A DNA stretch of 64,000 nucleotides from contig JAURVB010006366.1 of NCBI GenBank assembly GCA_033002965.1, forward strand, positions 1 to 64,000. The letters are read 5' to 3'. Within the stretch, counting starts at the first letter, position 1; each line of letters opens with the position of its first letter. Under the pieces are notes generated by a model. That model searched no databases, had not been told where the DNA came from, and worked only from the letters and a program-made list of their open reading frames with translations. Positions 47,480 through 59,658 of this stretch are shown in pieces. The position numbers were made by a program, and so were the translations under genes. The DNA is from Piper betle (taxonomy: Eukaryota; Streptophyta; Magnoliopsida; Piperales; Piperaceae).

Positions 47480-47951
47480 TGTTGGGTTTATCCCACATCA
47501 TGTATAGAGATGATTGGTGACTTTATATATGTTAATAGGAAAACTTTATTTCTTAAGCTAGTTTTTCGATTAAGAGAGGCTCATAACACTTATTGTAAGT
47601 CCCGTTTAGAAGCCTATTAAACCCAATAGTGGTATTAGAGGGCCAGCCTAATTGGAGTCTCCTGAAACTTCACTATGTGGTGAGGGGGAGATAATTCAGG
47701 TGGGCTAGCTCGAATTAAAGCCTTCTGAAACTTCATTATAACATGTGGCCTTGTATGTGGTGAGGGGGAGATGATTCGGATAACATGATGTATGAGGGGA
47801 GAATTGTTAGGTTTATCTCACATCATGTATAGAAATGATTAATGACTTGTATATAGGTTAATGAGAAAACCTTATTCTTTAAGCTAGCTTTTAGATTAAG
47901 AGAAACACATGACACTTATTGTAAGTCCCGTTTGGAAGTCTATTAGACCCT
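47480..47951 (+). mobile_element. TRIM (terminal-repeat retrotransposon in miniature)
   Basis: About 472 bp with ~146-bp direct terminal repeats. 5' LTR 47480-47625 starts TGTTGGGTTTATCCCACATC and 3' LTR 47805-47951 starts TGTTAGGTTTATCTCACATC. A primer site TGGTATTAGAGG (47630-47641) follows the 5' LTR, and a purine-rich tract GAGGGGAGAA precedes the 3' LTR. No coding capacity. Internal GGTGAGGGGGAG is also repeated twice. This matches the TRIM definition; no clean target duplication was found. Confidence 0.8.
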
Positions 47952-47955
47952 GACC

Positions 47956-48165
47956 GCAACAATACGCGAGACAACTTTTTTTACCTAAAAATATAATCAA
48001 TATACATCGTCTTTATAATTGATGACCGTATTGATTTGGGGGCCCAACCGCCCTTCAACCCAATTCGGCTGCTGACATTAGTATGAGACGAGTTTTTTTT
48101 TTGAAAATATAATCAATATGGAACGTCCTTGAAATTGGATGACCGTGTTGATTTGGGGGCAATAA
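47956..48165. repeat. ~128-bp-period tandem duplication
   Basis: The block AAAAATATAATCAATAT...GATGACCGT(A/G)TTGATTTGGGGGC occurs twice in the same direction, at about 47,965-48,043 and 48,095-48,161. Confidence 0.6.
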
Positions 48166-48195
48166 AATTTTTTTCCCCAAACTCATATAATTTTT

Positions 48196-48237
<42 letters not shown>

Positions 48238-49630
48238 GATACAGAGATAGATATTACCTAGATACCGTCAAGTCATTCTCGCTTATTGTAGTCGGGCATG
48301 GTTTTCTCTCGGCCTGCAATTCCCACGTCACACACGCCAGTGATATTCAAAGCCCAACATCAGTCATGCTCATCCCCACTGGCCACTCACTAAATGTTTG
48401 AATGCTTAAAAATAAAGTGGCCCATGAAGATTAAAAATAAGAAAGTTTTTTTATGGGCCTCCTTGCAAGGAGTGATTTCGTTTACTTCTCTCACGCTAAC
48501 TATTTTCTCTCTGATAAAATATACAAATGGCACCGAGTATTGAAGGCTCAAAGGGGCCATAAAAAATATTATCTAAAAAAAGGACTTGAACAAACGTCTC
48601 TAGGGAGTAGGGCAAAATATTATCAAAATAACTGGTAACACAGCCAAAAGATATATTTTACGGGGCAGATTTTAAAAGCAACTATAGTCAAGCGCAATGT
48701 GCGAGATAAATACAAATAATGCATATATATGTATATAGTTTTAACAAAAATGAAACTCTACTTTTGGATACAATGATTACATAAAAATAGTAAAAATAGA
48801 AATAAGAAAAAATCTAATTAAGTAGGTGTTAATAAATAAAAGATTTTAATTTGAGCAAAATTTTAATATTAAAATAGAATTTATCATTTATAAAAATTTT
48901 AATCAGATAGAGATATACTCTAAGTTTTTTCAAATAAATAAATATATAAAATTCAAGATTATGTAAAAAACTTAAATCAAATACAAATTATAAAATAAGA
49001 AACTTTAGTATGACTAATATAAATTATAGTATAAAATTTTAAAAATAATAAATAAAATAATAAAAAACTCTATTAATTAAGTATTAGTAGGTCTATAAGG
49101 ATATTGTGGGGTTATAATTAGTTATAATATGAAATACAAATAAGGCTAAAACACGATAAAAATGAAAAATATAATAGTATTTTAATATAAAAGTGGTTAA
49201 TTTCATATGCGACATAATATTATTTGGCCAATTAATGACATATCATCTTATCGTTCATGATAGGAATTAATTTTACAATTTTTTCCTAAATATTATTAAA
49301 ATTTGTTAACAAATTGTCAAAAATCACAAAATTACTAAAAGGTAATTTTTTCTATAATTTTTTTATTAGTAGCTGTGACTGTCAAAAATATTGAAGTGGT
49401 TACATTTTTAATGTTAAAAATGATTTAATATTTATAATAAACAAATAAATGACGTATGCAAATCCAAATCTAACATCAATTGTGACAAATCCTGACAACC
49501 ACCTGGCAATTATAGCTGCCATCTGAACTCAATCTCTTCCTTCTCTCTGACTCTTCCAATCTGCTCAGAACTGTCTCCTCCTAACTCTCTCCATACTCTT
49601 TTTAGTTTTGACGATATCCGTGGTCGTCTG
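48166..49630. other. Intergenic DNA upstream of the HINT3-like gene
   Basis: Contains a (TA)n microsatellite (about 48,199-48,234) and AT-rich DNA. The promoter of the HIT gene lies in the last few hundred bases; no TATA box stands out. Confidence 0.45.
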
Positions 49631-52368
49631 ATGGAACGTCGGCGTCTCGCCGTCCTCGCTGCCCACCTCTCCCTGCCCTCTCCTCCTCCTCCTCTTCCTT
49701 CTCCGGCGACGACCGAAAGGTCGGCCCTGCCGGTGACGGTGATGGGGAAGGTTGCATATTCTGCATGATTGTTCATGGCAAATCCCCGGCTCTCAAGGTT
49801 CTTGCTAATTAATTACCTTTTTTTTTCTTATTTCTCCTCCTCTCCTTCTCCGGCGACGACCGAAAGGTCGGCCCGCCGGTGATGGTGATGAGAAGGTTGC
49901 ATATTCTGCATGATTGTTCATGGCAAATCCCCGGCTCTCAAGGTTCTGCTAATTAATTACCTTTTTTTTTCTTATTTGGGTTTTGTTTTGTTTTTGGTTC
50001 TCTTTGCCAATGTTTGCTGTAAAGATGTGGGAAGGGAGTTGGTTTACTATACTGTTGGTATGGAGTGTTTAGATGTATGATGATTGGACTTGGTATCCAT
50101 TGATGCTGTTCTCTTTAGTGGTTAGTTGTTTGTTTGTCGAGAGGCTAATTCCTTGCTAATTGTCAATTGTGCAGCTTTATGAAGATGAGGCTTGTCTTTG
50201 TCTTTTGGATTCTCATCCGTTGACTCCTGGGTAAGATGCTTCTTGAGCTGATTAAGTTAATTGCTAAATCATGCTTCGAATTTGACATGGGAGTGTCAAC
50301 TTGTGAATCTGTTTCTTTTTCTTTTAAACCATGTATGCATGTGTTGAAAATTTTTATTGAATAATGAAATATTCTTATCTTGCGCTTGTTTATGCTGTGT
50401 TACAGACATTCTCTTGTTATTCCAAAGTTGCATTTTCCATCCCTTGAAGCGACGCCTCCATCTGTAAGTCTGCTATCACTTTGTTTACCATAATAATGGG
50501 TGACTTCCCATGGCGAATACTGACAATTATGTTCCCATGGCGAATGCTTCAGAGTCATTTTTATTGGGCTTTTCCTTCCATTTGCAGTTCTTTTATTATT
50601 TTCTATAAATTCTCGGCAGAAGCACTGTCTGAGATGTATTCTGTTCTTCTTGTGCTTAGTTTGTTACTGCACTTCAAGAGTAGTGGTTCTTTTTTCTTAT
50701 ATGAATTATTCTTATTATAATAGAATTGGCAATGGATGCTACTTTGTTCATGGTAAGCTAATCTTTGTTGATTTCAATGAATACTTGACTCTTCGTAGTC
50801 ATTTCTATAAAAGAGAAGTGATTTACCTTACAACAATTTACATTACATCATGATCCAACAATTTAATTTATAAATACTTGAACATCCGCGACAACAATGA
50901 CAAAAATGCTTACTTTTACAACCAGTTTTATTGCTTCCCGACTCTGTTCATGTGATCTTACCTATACTCTGGTTGTATTAAGTGCAAACAGAAGGTTTGT
51001 GTGTTCTTCGAGAAGCAGAAATTTTTCAGATTGTCAGCATTGTATTACCCAAAACTCAAATTATGCCACTTTTGTGTATTCGCCCTTTGGTAGCTTATCC
51101 AAAACTCAAATTATACACATATTTGAGCTCATCAATCTCATGATCTAGTTGCCTTGAAGAAAACCACTTTAGATGTCATTTTATTGGTCTATTGTAAATA
51201 CCTGGGTCTCTCTGAACTACAACTTAATACGAAAAGTTTGTGCCAACTATGAATTATCAGTACTATATTTTTTATCATTGTAGGTGATAGCAGCTATGTT
51301 TTCTAAAGTTCCATTTCTCAGCAAGGCCATCATGAAAGCTACTTCTTCCGGTATGATGGCCATAACCAGTAATCTGTTTTTCAGCATTAACCAAAACAAC
51401 ATTGCAACTTTTCTTTTTGACATAATATGTCCTCATTTTGTTGTTTCACGGATCAGTTGGTATGTGGAATTTGTGAAAACAAACCTGAATCTGTACTATA
51501 TTTTGAGGAATTGATAGTTAACAATTCCATAACAGTACTATCTGATGCAAAGAGTGGCAAAATATTTGTTTTTTTCCAGGCAAATACTGGCAAAATCATT
51601 GCTACGTACTATGAACGTGGAAATTTTTTGGATTTGGATTAATTGACAATGTGCAGAATTAGTTGTTCATACTCAAATAAAAACCTTGAACCTGCTTGGA
51701 TAAAGGCATATTGGGGAAATATTAAGAATGTATTATCGAAAAAATGATCTGATTTCGAACAACTCTCGAAAAAATGATTTGATTTTCAAAGTGTTTGGAA
51801 GTGGCTGTTAGTTTGCTATTCAATGTATTTTCGGTTTGGATGGAAGGTGCAAGACAATATCTATTGTCTTAAACAGTGTTTTGACTTTTGGTGGCAGAAA
51901 TTCCTTCATCTTTTTTTGCTTGAATTGTCTTTAAAGGCTAACTAATATATAGCCTCTTTTCAACTATTACATAACAGGTGAAATTGTGATCAACTGCAGA
52001 TTCATTTAACCTGGTTGTTAACAATGGTGCTGCTGCTGGGCAAGTTATTTATCATGTATGCGCAAATCATGTTAGGATACTTCATGCTTAGCAGTATAAA
52101 AAGTGTTGAGTTTTCAACCTATTTGCTTGTGCAGACACATCTTCATATTATTCCCCGAAAATCGAATGACCAACTATGGACTTCCCAGGTATATGTATTT
52201 CATTTTTGTTTGCTGCTGAGGCTATATGTATTCATAGAACATTCAGTGTGTTTGCTAAAAAAATGTTGTTATGTTCAGACATTTAAAAGAAAGCCCCTGA
52301 AAGTGAGCAAAGACACTCTTTGTCTGGCAGATAACATCCGCGAGAAAATTGAGCTGCCAATCAGTTAA
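49631..52368 (+). CDS. HINT3: HINT3-type histidine-triad protein (adenylylsulfatase-like), exon 1 duplicated
   Basis: A HIT-family nucleotide hydrolase like Arabidopsis HINT3 (At5g48545). Exons: 49631-49797 (copy 1; copy 2 of its 3' part ends at 49942), 50175-50230, 50406-50463, 51284-51350, 52000-52055, 52135-52188, 52279-52368. From exon 2 on the frame is closed and complete. Seen: zinc-type CIFC, LCLLDSHPLTPGHSLVIPK, NNGAAAGQV and the catalytic histidine triad HTHLH. The N-terminus MERRRLAVLAAHL fits HINT3, but exon 1 is 167 nt, so this frame ends in a stop (TGA at 49766-49768) and does not reach CIFC. An ATG in the HIT frame occurs only at 49765. The gene may be frameshifted, start late, or splice differently. 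Confidence 0.75.
49681..49977 (+). repeat. 147-bp tandem duplication of HINT3-like exon 1 and its donor
   Basis: Copy 1 (about 49681-49833) and copy 2 (about 49834-49977) share CTCCGGCGACGACCGAAAGG through the exon end CTCTCAAG|GTTCT and the intronic TAATTAATTACCTTTTT. They differ by a few substitutions and small indels, including two that change the frame upstream of CIFC. In copy 2 a stop lies directly before GEGCIFC. Confidence 0.9.
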
Positions 52369-54645
52369 AAGCAGCAGTCATTCTTGTCAGGAACCTAAAT
52401 TAGTTGAAAATTTTAAAGACCAGTAATGTATTGTTTTTTGTATATGTGAGAATTTTGTAGTTGGGAAAAATATATGTACAGTAAAGTTGTGTATTTTTAA
52501 TACAGTGTCTTTTGTTAATGAGGCCAAAATGTACTCGATGCCGAATTGCTGAGAACAATGTGCATTCCCATATATGTATTGTCCTTTCGAAAGAAGTCCA
52601 TGTTATGTAGCTATAGGACACAAATTGATTTTTGAGGGATGCTCCACTGCTTGTCTATAGCTGTCCACTTCCAAGTTGAATGGATTCTTTTGATGTTTCA
52701 TTGTAAAGTTCTTCAGTTCATTTTTCATTTTGCATACCATCAAATGTTTCCAATCATTTTTTTGTTCATTCATGTCGACCTTTAAACCTGGTCTTCGCCA
52801 ATTTAGGGAATATATATGAGATAAATATATATACACACACATCAAAGGGTTGAAATCTGTATAATCTTCAAATGTAATGGATAGGAATTCTACCTTGCAT
52901 GCTAGAGCCATGTCTTCTCTATTAAGTAGCAATAAAACAAGTCGGAAGTATTATATGAAAATACCCTCGTTATCTCTCGTGTAGACTAATATCGATAAGG
53001 ACAGTACTTACTCATTTCTTCATAAGCTCTTAAGTATCTATTTTTTTATATAATGATCACTAATGGGGTTTAATTTCTTAACGATTTACACAAGAACAAG
53101 TTCCAAAAACTTACTCGGCAACCCATTGTTTCAAATCAAGCACTTTCAAAATTCATTTCCCAAAAATATAAATGTTCAAATTTAATTCTACATTGATGGG
53201 CACTGAGACAAGTGATTAACAAGGATATATGTATATATATATATATATAATAATTTTTTGTTAATTTTTTTAGAATAACTGCAATACCTAATATGAGATG
53301 GAATAATACTCATATGTCAAATATTGCTAATTGGGAACATCTAAAATATAAAAATGGGAGATATTAAGTTTTGCTAAATAATTTTGAAAGGATGATATTG
53401 CTCATCTATCAAATAATTAGGATAAAAAAGCTTGCAATTGGAGGCATATATAATATTCCTTGTCAATGTGTATGAACAATTCCCTTTGTCCTATCTTCTT
53501 TCCACAAAAGAAAGAAAGAATATCACGTGAGGTTCCAGTTTTGCAGGCCCAGTCAAACGTAGAGATCAATCCTAGAAAGCACAACTACGATAATATATAG
53601 TGGCAAGCATATGAGGTGGTTGTCTTGACTTGATAATAATGATACTAATTGGTGAGAGAGAGTTGTTATTATAATGTGCTTTGCATATGAGTAAGTCACA
53701 ACACTTCAAATTTGCATAATGATCCCCTCAAAAGGGCTTCTAATTAGAAAAAGCCATTCAAACTTGCCAAATCCATAGAAGATCCAACTTGCTTTTATTA
53801 TACTCCCAAGGAGTGCAAGCAGCTGGGAATGTAGACAACCATGGTGCCAAATATTATATCTTACATGCAAAGGCAGCTCACATTAGTAACTCTTAAAAGC
53901 AACAAACACATGTAGATTAATAAGCAGCTGGCCAATACTTGTCCTTTAACACATGGTCTCAATTAGCCCATAATCTAGTTTGATCTTATCAAGTTCCATA
54001 TAATTTGAATGCTATATATGTTCAAAATACCCAGAAAACTTTGCACATATTAAAAGAACCAGAAGCCGGCAATGTAAAAAATGTGGGGAATTTACATTTA
54101 CATTTCAAAATGAGATCATATCTACTTAGCCATATGAATCGGAGATGCATGTGAGAGTTTGGCCAAAAGAAACACCGGCTACTGCTCAATATATGCGTTC
54201 ATAACCGAGAGAGACTCAAAGTCATCGCTACTTATCACAGGCATATGCATGGAATTATAAAGAAGAAGATAATGAAAACGACCAATTTTGACACAGGTTT
54301 GAGAAAGTGCAGGAAAACCCACATATCCATATTGGAGGCATGTTCTAGAGAAGGGTTCTTTTCCATGCAAAAGCCTGGTTTTTTTGGCTTTTCGAGTCGA
54401 AGGAGTTTGAATCCCAAACACTGCTATCATCTACCTAACTAAGGCTCCGCTAAATACTGAACCAAGTCAATATTCTTTAACCAGCTTTAAGCTAGCATTC
54501 ATTCCCAGCAGCTGGCCGTCTTTGACAAAATGCTAGAAATCAAATTGCAAGCATGATTTTAAGGATTAATTTCTACTGTTCACGAGACCATATATCTTAT
54601 CAAGTACTAGCCTTTATCGTAAATTAATTGGGGTCATATATATTG
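52369..54645. other. HINT3-like 3' UTR and intergenic DNA
   Basis: AT-rich with a (TA)n run near 53,227-53,248. Open frames at 52603-52932 (-) and 54179-54430 (-) show no domain. Nothing else is supported. Confidence 0.5.
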
Positions 54646-54655
54646 ATACAAGAGA

Positions 54656-54777
54656 GTCCCAACCCCTCGGACAGTGTGCGTGCATGGCAGCGTTCGCTTC
54701 GCCTTTCCGAGGAGGGACGGGCGCTCCGCCTATTTCTCCCCACACGCACGGAGTAAGCTTCGCTTTGAATATATTAC
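54656..54777. other. Compact GC-rich patch with inverted arms
   Basis: A ~120-bp GC-rich island in AT-rich DNA. GTGTGCGTG (about 54,675) pairs with CACACGCAC (about 54,750), and GCG-rich words lie between. It could be a MITE remnant or a small structured RNA; no known RNA is recognised. Confidence 0.3.
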
Positions 54778-54819
54778 CACCATTCCAAGTTCATGCCCGA
54801 TGTACGCAAGCTAGACCTC

Positions 54820-55088
54820 TTGTAGTTCATAAAAACTATATAGTATATTTTAAGTAATTTAGTGGATTATATAATTCAAAAATTATATAAATAAATAAAA
54901 CAATAAATAATAAAGGTAATTATGAAATTTTAACACAATCTAATGTATCTATCCATTTTATCTTAATTATCAAAATAATTATCATAAAAATTAATTTTAA
55001 AATATCTATTAATTTGTATTTTGAAAATTCAAAAATAGGTTATAAACATGTAAAAAAAAATTTATCAACCTCCTACTTTGCACCCTAC

Positions 55089-55148
<60 letters not shown>

Positions 55149-55215
55149 GTTGTTTGTGAAATTCACTAAAAAAGATTTAAATTAAATATGTAGCTCATGT
55201 AAGTTATACGAGGCA
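54820..55215 (-). mobile_element. AT-rich MITE-like repeat, copy 3 (inverted)
   Basis: The reverse complement of its right end (AAATTATGCCTCGTATAAC) matches the start of copy 1 at 36,211. Interior blocks match copy 2 inverted, and a long (TA)n run at about 55,098-55,144 corresponds to the TA run in copy 2. Confidence 0.5.
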
Positions 55216-58200
55216 TAATTTATATAAAAACTTCCCTTTATCAAATGTATACATGAACACATTTTTATCTTACCTTAGCCCGAGCTAAGTTCAAGCTGCC
55301 CGAGCTGAGTTCAAGCTAATTCATCAGATTACTAGCTTGATTTAGTAATATCTTCAATACAAAACATATGGCAATATGTGTGGAGGTGTTGATTGGGCTT
55401 AGTATGTTGTCTAAACTAAATACACTATTTTCAACTAAATTTATAATCCAAATTTAACTATTTATCATTTAAATTTTTTTATTTGTACCTAATAATTCAA
55501 CCATTTATCATTAAGATAAAATTAAACTATTTATTGTTTATGATAAATGGTCAGTTTAAACGTATATCTGTTTAATTATATTGAAATTATGTAATTATAA
55601 TATATTTTTTAAAAGATGGAACTAAGTAATAAGTTTTATTTTGGGGTAAAATTTTAGTAAAAAAGTCATTTAAAAAGGTAGTGATTGTTATTAATCTTCA
55701 TATTTGATAATTTTTTTTATTAAAATTAGAGCAAATAAAAAAATAAATTAAAATAATTATATATCAAATATCGGGTACCTAGTAACTGTAGTACATGTCC
55801 CACCAGAATGAAACCCAATCTTGGGCATTTCTCTTCTTAACTAAATCCATGGTTATTATTCAAAATTTACCATTAAAATTTGGTTGGATTGGAACCAAAT
55901 CAATAAGCATCCCAAACGTGCACCATAAAAATCTGAGGGAGGATTTATGCTTAATGTGCATACACATTATTAATTATGATCATCTAAGCTTTGTAACACT
56001 TGCCCATCTGAATCAACCCCCCATTAATCAGTACAAATATTTTAACAGTATCTTCTTATTTACTCAGCTAGCTTTAAATTGCCAACGTCGTTCTCTCCCA
56101 TGTAGCGTTGGTTGGCCACTCACCATGAGTTTACCACTTTTCTTTTTAATCTTTGCCTACCCAGTGGCAGAGAGCCGACCAAGTCGCCACCTGTGTGTCG
56201 CCATTGCCTCTTCATATGATAACAATTGGAGTCTGCTAATATAGCAAACCCCCATCTGTATATATATCGTCTCTAATTTTATCCTCCCCATGCCCACCTA
56301 AAAAAAGTGCACTTGCGATGATCTTAAATTAATCTACCGGCTGCTTGAACCAGATTTTGATGGTCGTGTGCAGTTTAATCCCTTTTGCTTTGGAATATAT
56401 GTATACGATATTGGATACTGATTATGAAGTACGTAGTCAATATATGTGCGTGCTCTTAGTTTGTTCTTATTAGATAGATGATTCTTGAAACCCCTCCAAA
56501 CTCCATGATTTTCAACCATAATCCCACATTTGCTATACGTTTCCAACAAAGAGCATCAATACATATATCAAAACGTCCACCGTGGGCTTGCTGCAGCAAA
56601 TTAAATTAGTTCAACTCGTTGAACAAATTATGATTGGGTTTTTGGATTGAAAATTTTAAAAATGACGTGGGTTTTTAGTAGCTTTTGAAAGTAAACTTGC
56701 CAAAGCTATAAGTTAATAGTTAATTAGTTCTTAACCGTACACTAATTAAGTAGATATTTCATGTTTTTTTAATGGTTGAAGCCATTGGAGTGGGGAATTA
56801 TGACCAATTGCCGCCTATTCTGAAGCCATGACTCGCTGGTTTAGGGCATGATTGTGATTAGATTGCCGAGAAGCATTCATTTTTACAGTAGGGTGCAGGC
56901 TTTTAATATATTATTAGCAAGGATTATTATTTGCAAGCCATGTGGTTTTCACCTCCTCATTTGATTCCCTTCTTGGCGGTCAAACTTACATTGAGGTGTT
57001 GCTCCTTCCGAGATGAAAATTTTCTCCTTTCCTGACACACCCCTCTTAAACAATTCATTTTACTATTTGATAATAAAAAGAGATAAACAACATATTTTAA
57101 TATATGAACACATTAATATATCATCTACTTTATTGCTCCTAGGAGGAAAATTCAAAATAGTAATTACTTGAACCAAACCACCATCTTCCACCTTACAAAA
57201 ATGGAAAGAGGCAACAAAAATTGAACCGGTTATGGCTCGTCCGGGGGAGCTACGCCAATGGAGACACCGTGCGTCTCCACTGTCGATTATCTCATGAAGC
57301 AACGGTGGAGACACACGATATCTCCATCGGCATCGCTCTTAGGAGGAGCCAAATATCTATCAAAAAAATTAGTGACAGACACGATTCTAACGTTGTTAGA
57401 AATTGTCTGGATGGTCTAATTTGTGGTTAGAAGTCGATTTCTATGCTTGATTTTAATCCGATTGGAAAATTAATTTTGCTTAATTCTGTTTTAGAAGGTA
57501 CAATCACTTATTTATTTTATCTTTTTTGGAATGGTTATGTGTTAATTTATTAATTAACACAAGTAATTCGATTATTACACAACATATACCTCAGCTGCGT
57601 ACAAAGATGTTCATAATAGCTTGGAAAAAAAAGATGTGCATAATAGGTGTAAAATACATTTATATTGAAAAACGCCAAGAAAAAGTATTGATCTGTCCAC
57701 TTAGGTTACATTCGAACATATTGATCATATTGGGTCCTTATATTTCTTCCCGTATTGTTTCAACAACTTGATAACGAAATATATAAACAGATTGGGAATC
57801 CGGGAGACAAGGTGTCGTGTCCTCCTCTTTGTTGCAGTTAGCTAGCTAGCAAAACTGCTAGTGATTTTTATATTTTATATACTCCTTTTCCGCTTGTTAC
57901 TCTCTTCACTGCTCGTATTCATGAACTTATATACATGTTTAATAAATTAATAAGGCTACTGCTGGTAAACACGGAACCTGAAAAGTGGTGAAAAAGAGCC
58001 TGTCTTGTTCGGGGCGAAGGCCATCGATGTCGATGAAGTTGATGCATGTTAATATAGTGAAGGAAAAGAATATTTTTTCCAGGTCATGAAAATAATAATG
58101 GAATGATAACATTTATATATGATAGGTATAAGGGACTTCTAAAAAGGATTCAAGCTGGTGAATGTAAATGAGAGGTTGGTATTGTCAAACTAGAAAGGCA

Positions 58201-59392
58201 ATAGAAGAAGATGCTTACTGATCAAGGGAAAGATATTCAATAGTCGTGTACACATTGTTGAGTGAATGAGAGTGGACGTCAATAAGAGCCTCAATCTGAA
58301 TTATTTTTTAGCAAAAGAACTGTCAGGTCATACCACCGACTTCAATTAGATGTTCATATGTAACTACATAACGTCTAAGTGTTAAGGATGTGTGAGTACT
58401 GTGAAGAGAAAACATATGAGAATGGGAAGTAACAGGATTGCTCCACCACAGTACTCATATATGATAGTATTAATTTTTTTTTCAAAGCAGGATTAAAACC
58501 ATTTAAAAAAATATTAATCCTCTAAATTAAAACACATATTTACTTTATTCATGAATGGGAATTTTCAGTTAATTTTGACTAATATATGGAAGGAAAATGC
58601 TATTTGTATTTTAAATTGTCATATGAAAGATTAAGTTATCTCTATACATAACTATTAAATATCACAATTCCTAAGGCTTGAAAAAAACAAACGTGAACAA
58701 GAAAAGTGATTATTGAAAATATATGTAGCATTACTGTATATGCAATATCTCATTTCCCAATCACACATTTTTTTTACCCCAATGTTTTTTGAAGGGTGGA
58801 GTTAATCATAAGAAAAATGATTATTTTTTTATTGTGCTGTATATATTTGATCGAAATAGCTGGCCTCGGGATACACACAGTGTGAAGTCACCTCTCTTAA
58901 CTATCAAAGATTATATAAATAGTAAAGATTAAAACTCTCTTTTAGCCATTTAGCCATTTATATAATTAATTAATTAATTAATTATAGTAAAAATGTGATT
59001 ACCTCATAAATCTTAGGGTACCAGCTTCAAAATACCCATCTTTATATTAAAGTATTTTTTTCATTTGATGTCAAGTTATCCTCTTAAGAAAAGTAGAATT
59101 AATGAACCATTAATGTAGAACATTTCATACTAATTTGCCCTAAGAGCATCTTACAACCAACAAACTCAATCATATATAATGAAATAAATATTCATTGAAT
59201 TTCATTAATAATAACTCAAAATTTTAATATATAATAAATGATAGTGACCATTCGTATCTACTTGTTCATTGGGTTTTCAAGCCATTAAAATCTTTACTTA
59301 TATTGATTATTTTCCTTCCCAAATACATATATAAAAGTAGTTGCGTCGTTTGGGGAGAAACATGTTTTCGTGTAAGGGCAGTAACTTTGTAT
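55216..59392. other. Long intergenic/promoter region upstream of the BBM-like gene
   Basis: No gene is supported. An open frame at 55795-56244 is in AT-rich DNA without a recognisable domain. A ~75-bp imperfect hairpin lies at about 57,255-57,335 and an (ATTA)n run near 58,962-58,985. The region presumably includes the BBM-like promoter. Confidence 0.5.
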
Positions 59393-59399
59393 TATAAAA
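59393..59399 (+). promoter_or_regulatory. Candidate TATA box of the BBM-like gene
   Basis: TATAAAA lies 266 bp upstream of the ATG at 59659, followed by a CT-rich leader. A reasonable core promoter position. Confidence 0.5.
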
Positions 59400-59658
59400 C
59401 CTGCCATTACGCCTGACCTCAAATGTTTCTTCCCATATTTCAACTCTTCTCCGCTAGCTCTTCCTTTCCTCACTCAAATGCACCCTTCTCTGCAATCTCT
59501 GGGCACAAGTCTCCTCACCAGTATCTTCTTCTAATAATTTCTCCTTCCCTCGCACACCCCCCTGCATAAACCCACCATTCTCAGACCCTCTTTTTTCTAA
59601 CATAATCGCGGACTGATTGATCAAAACATACCTACAACATCAAATATCAAAGACCAAC

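Noticed and set aside
55795..56244. 149-codon plus-strand frame
   Set aside because: Composition is like the surrounding intergenic DNA; no domain, no promoter or splice support.
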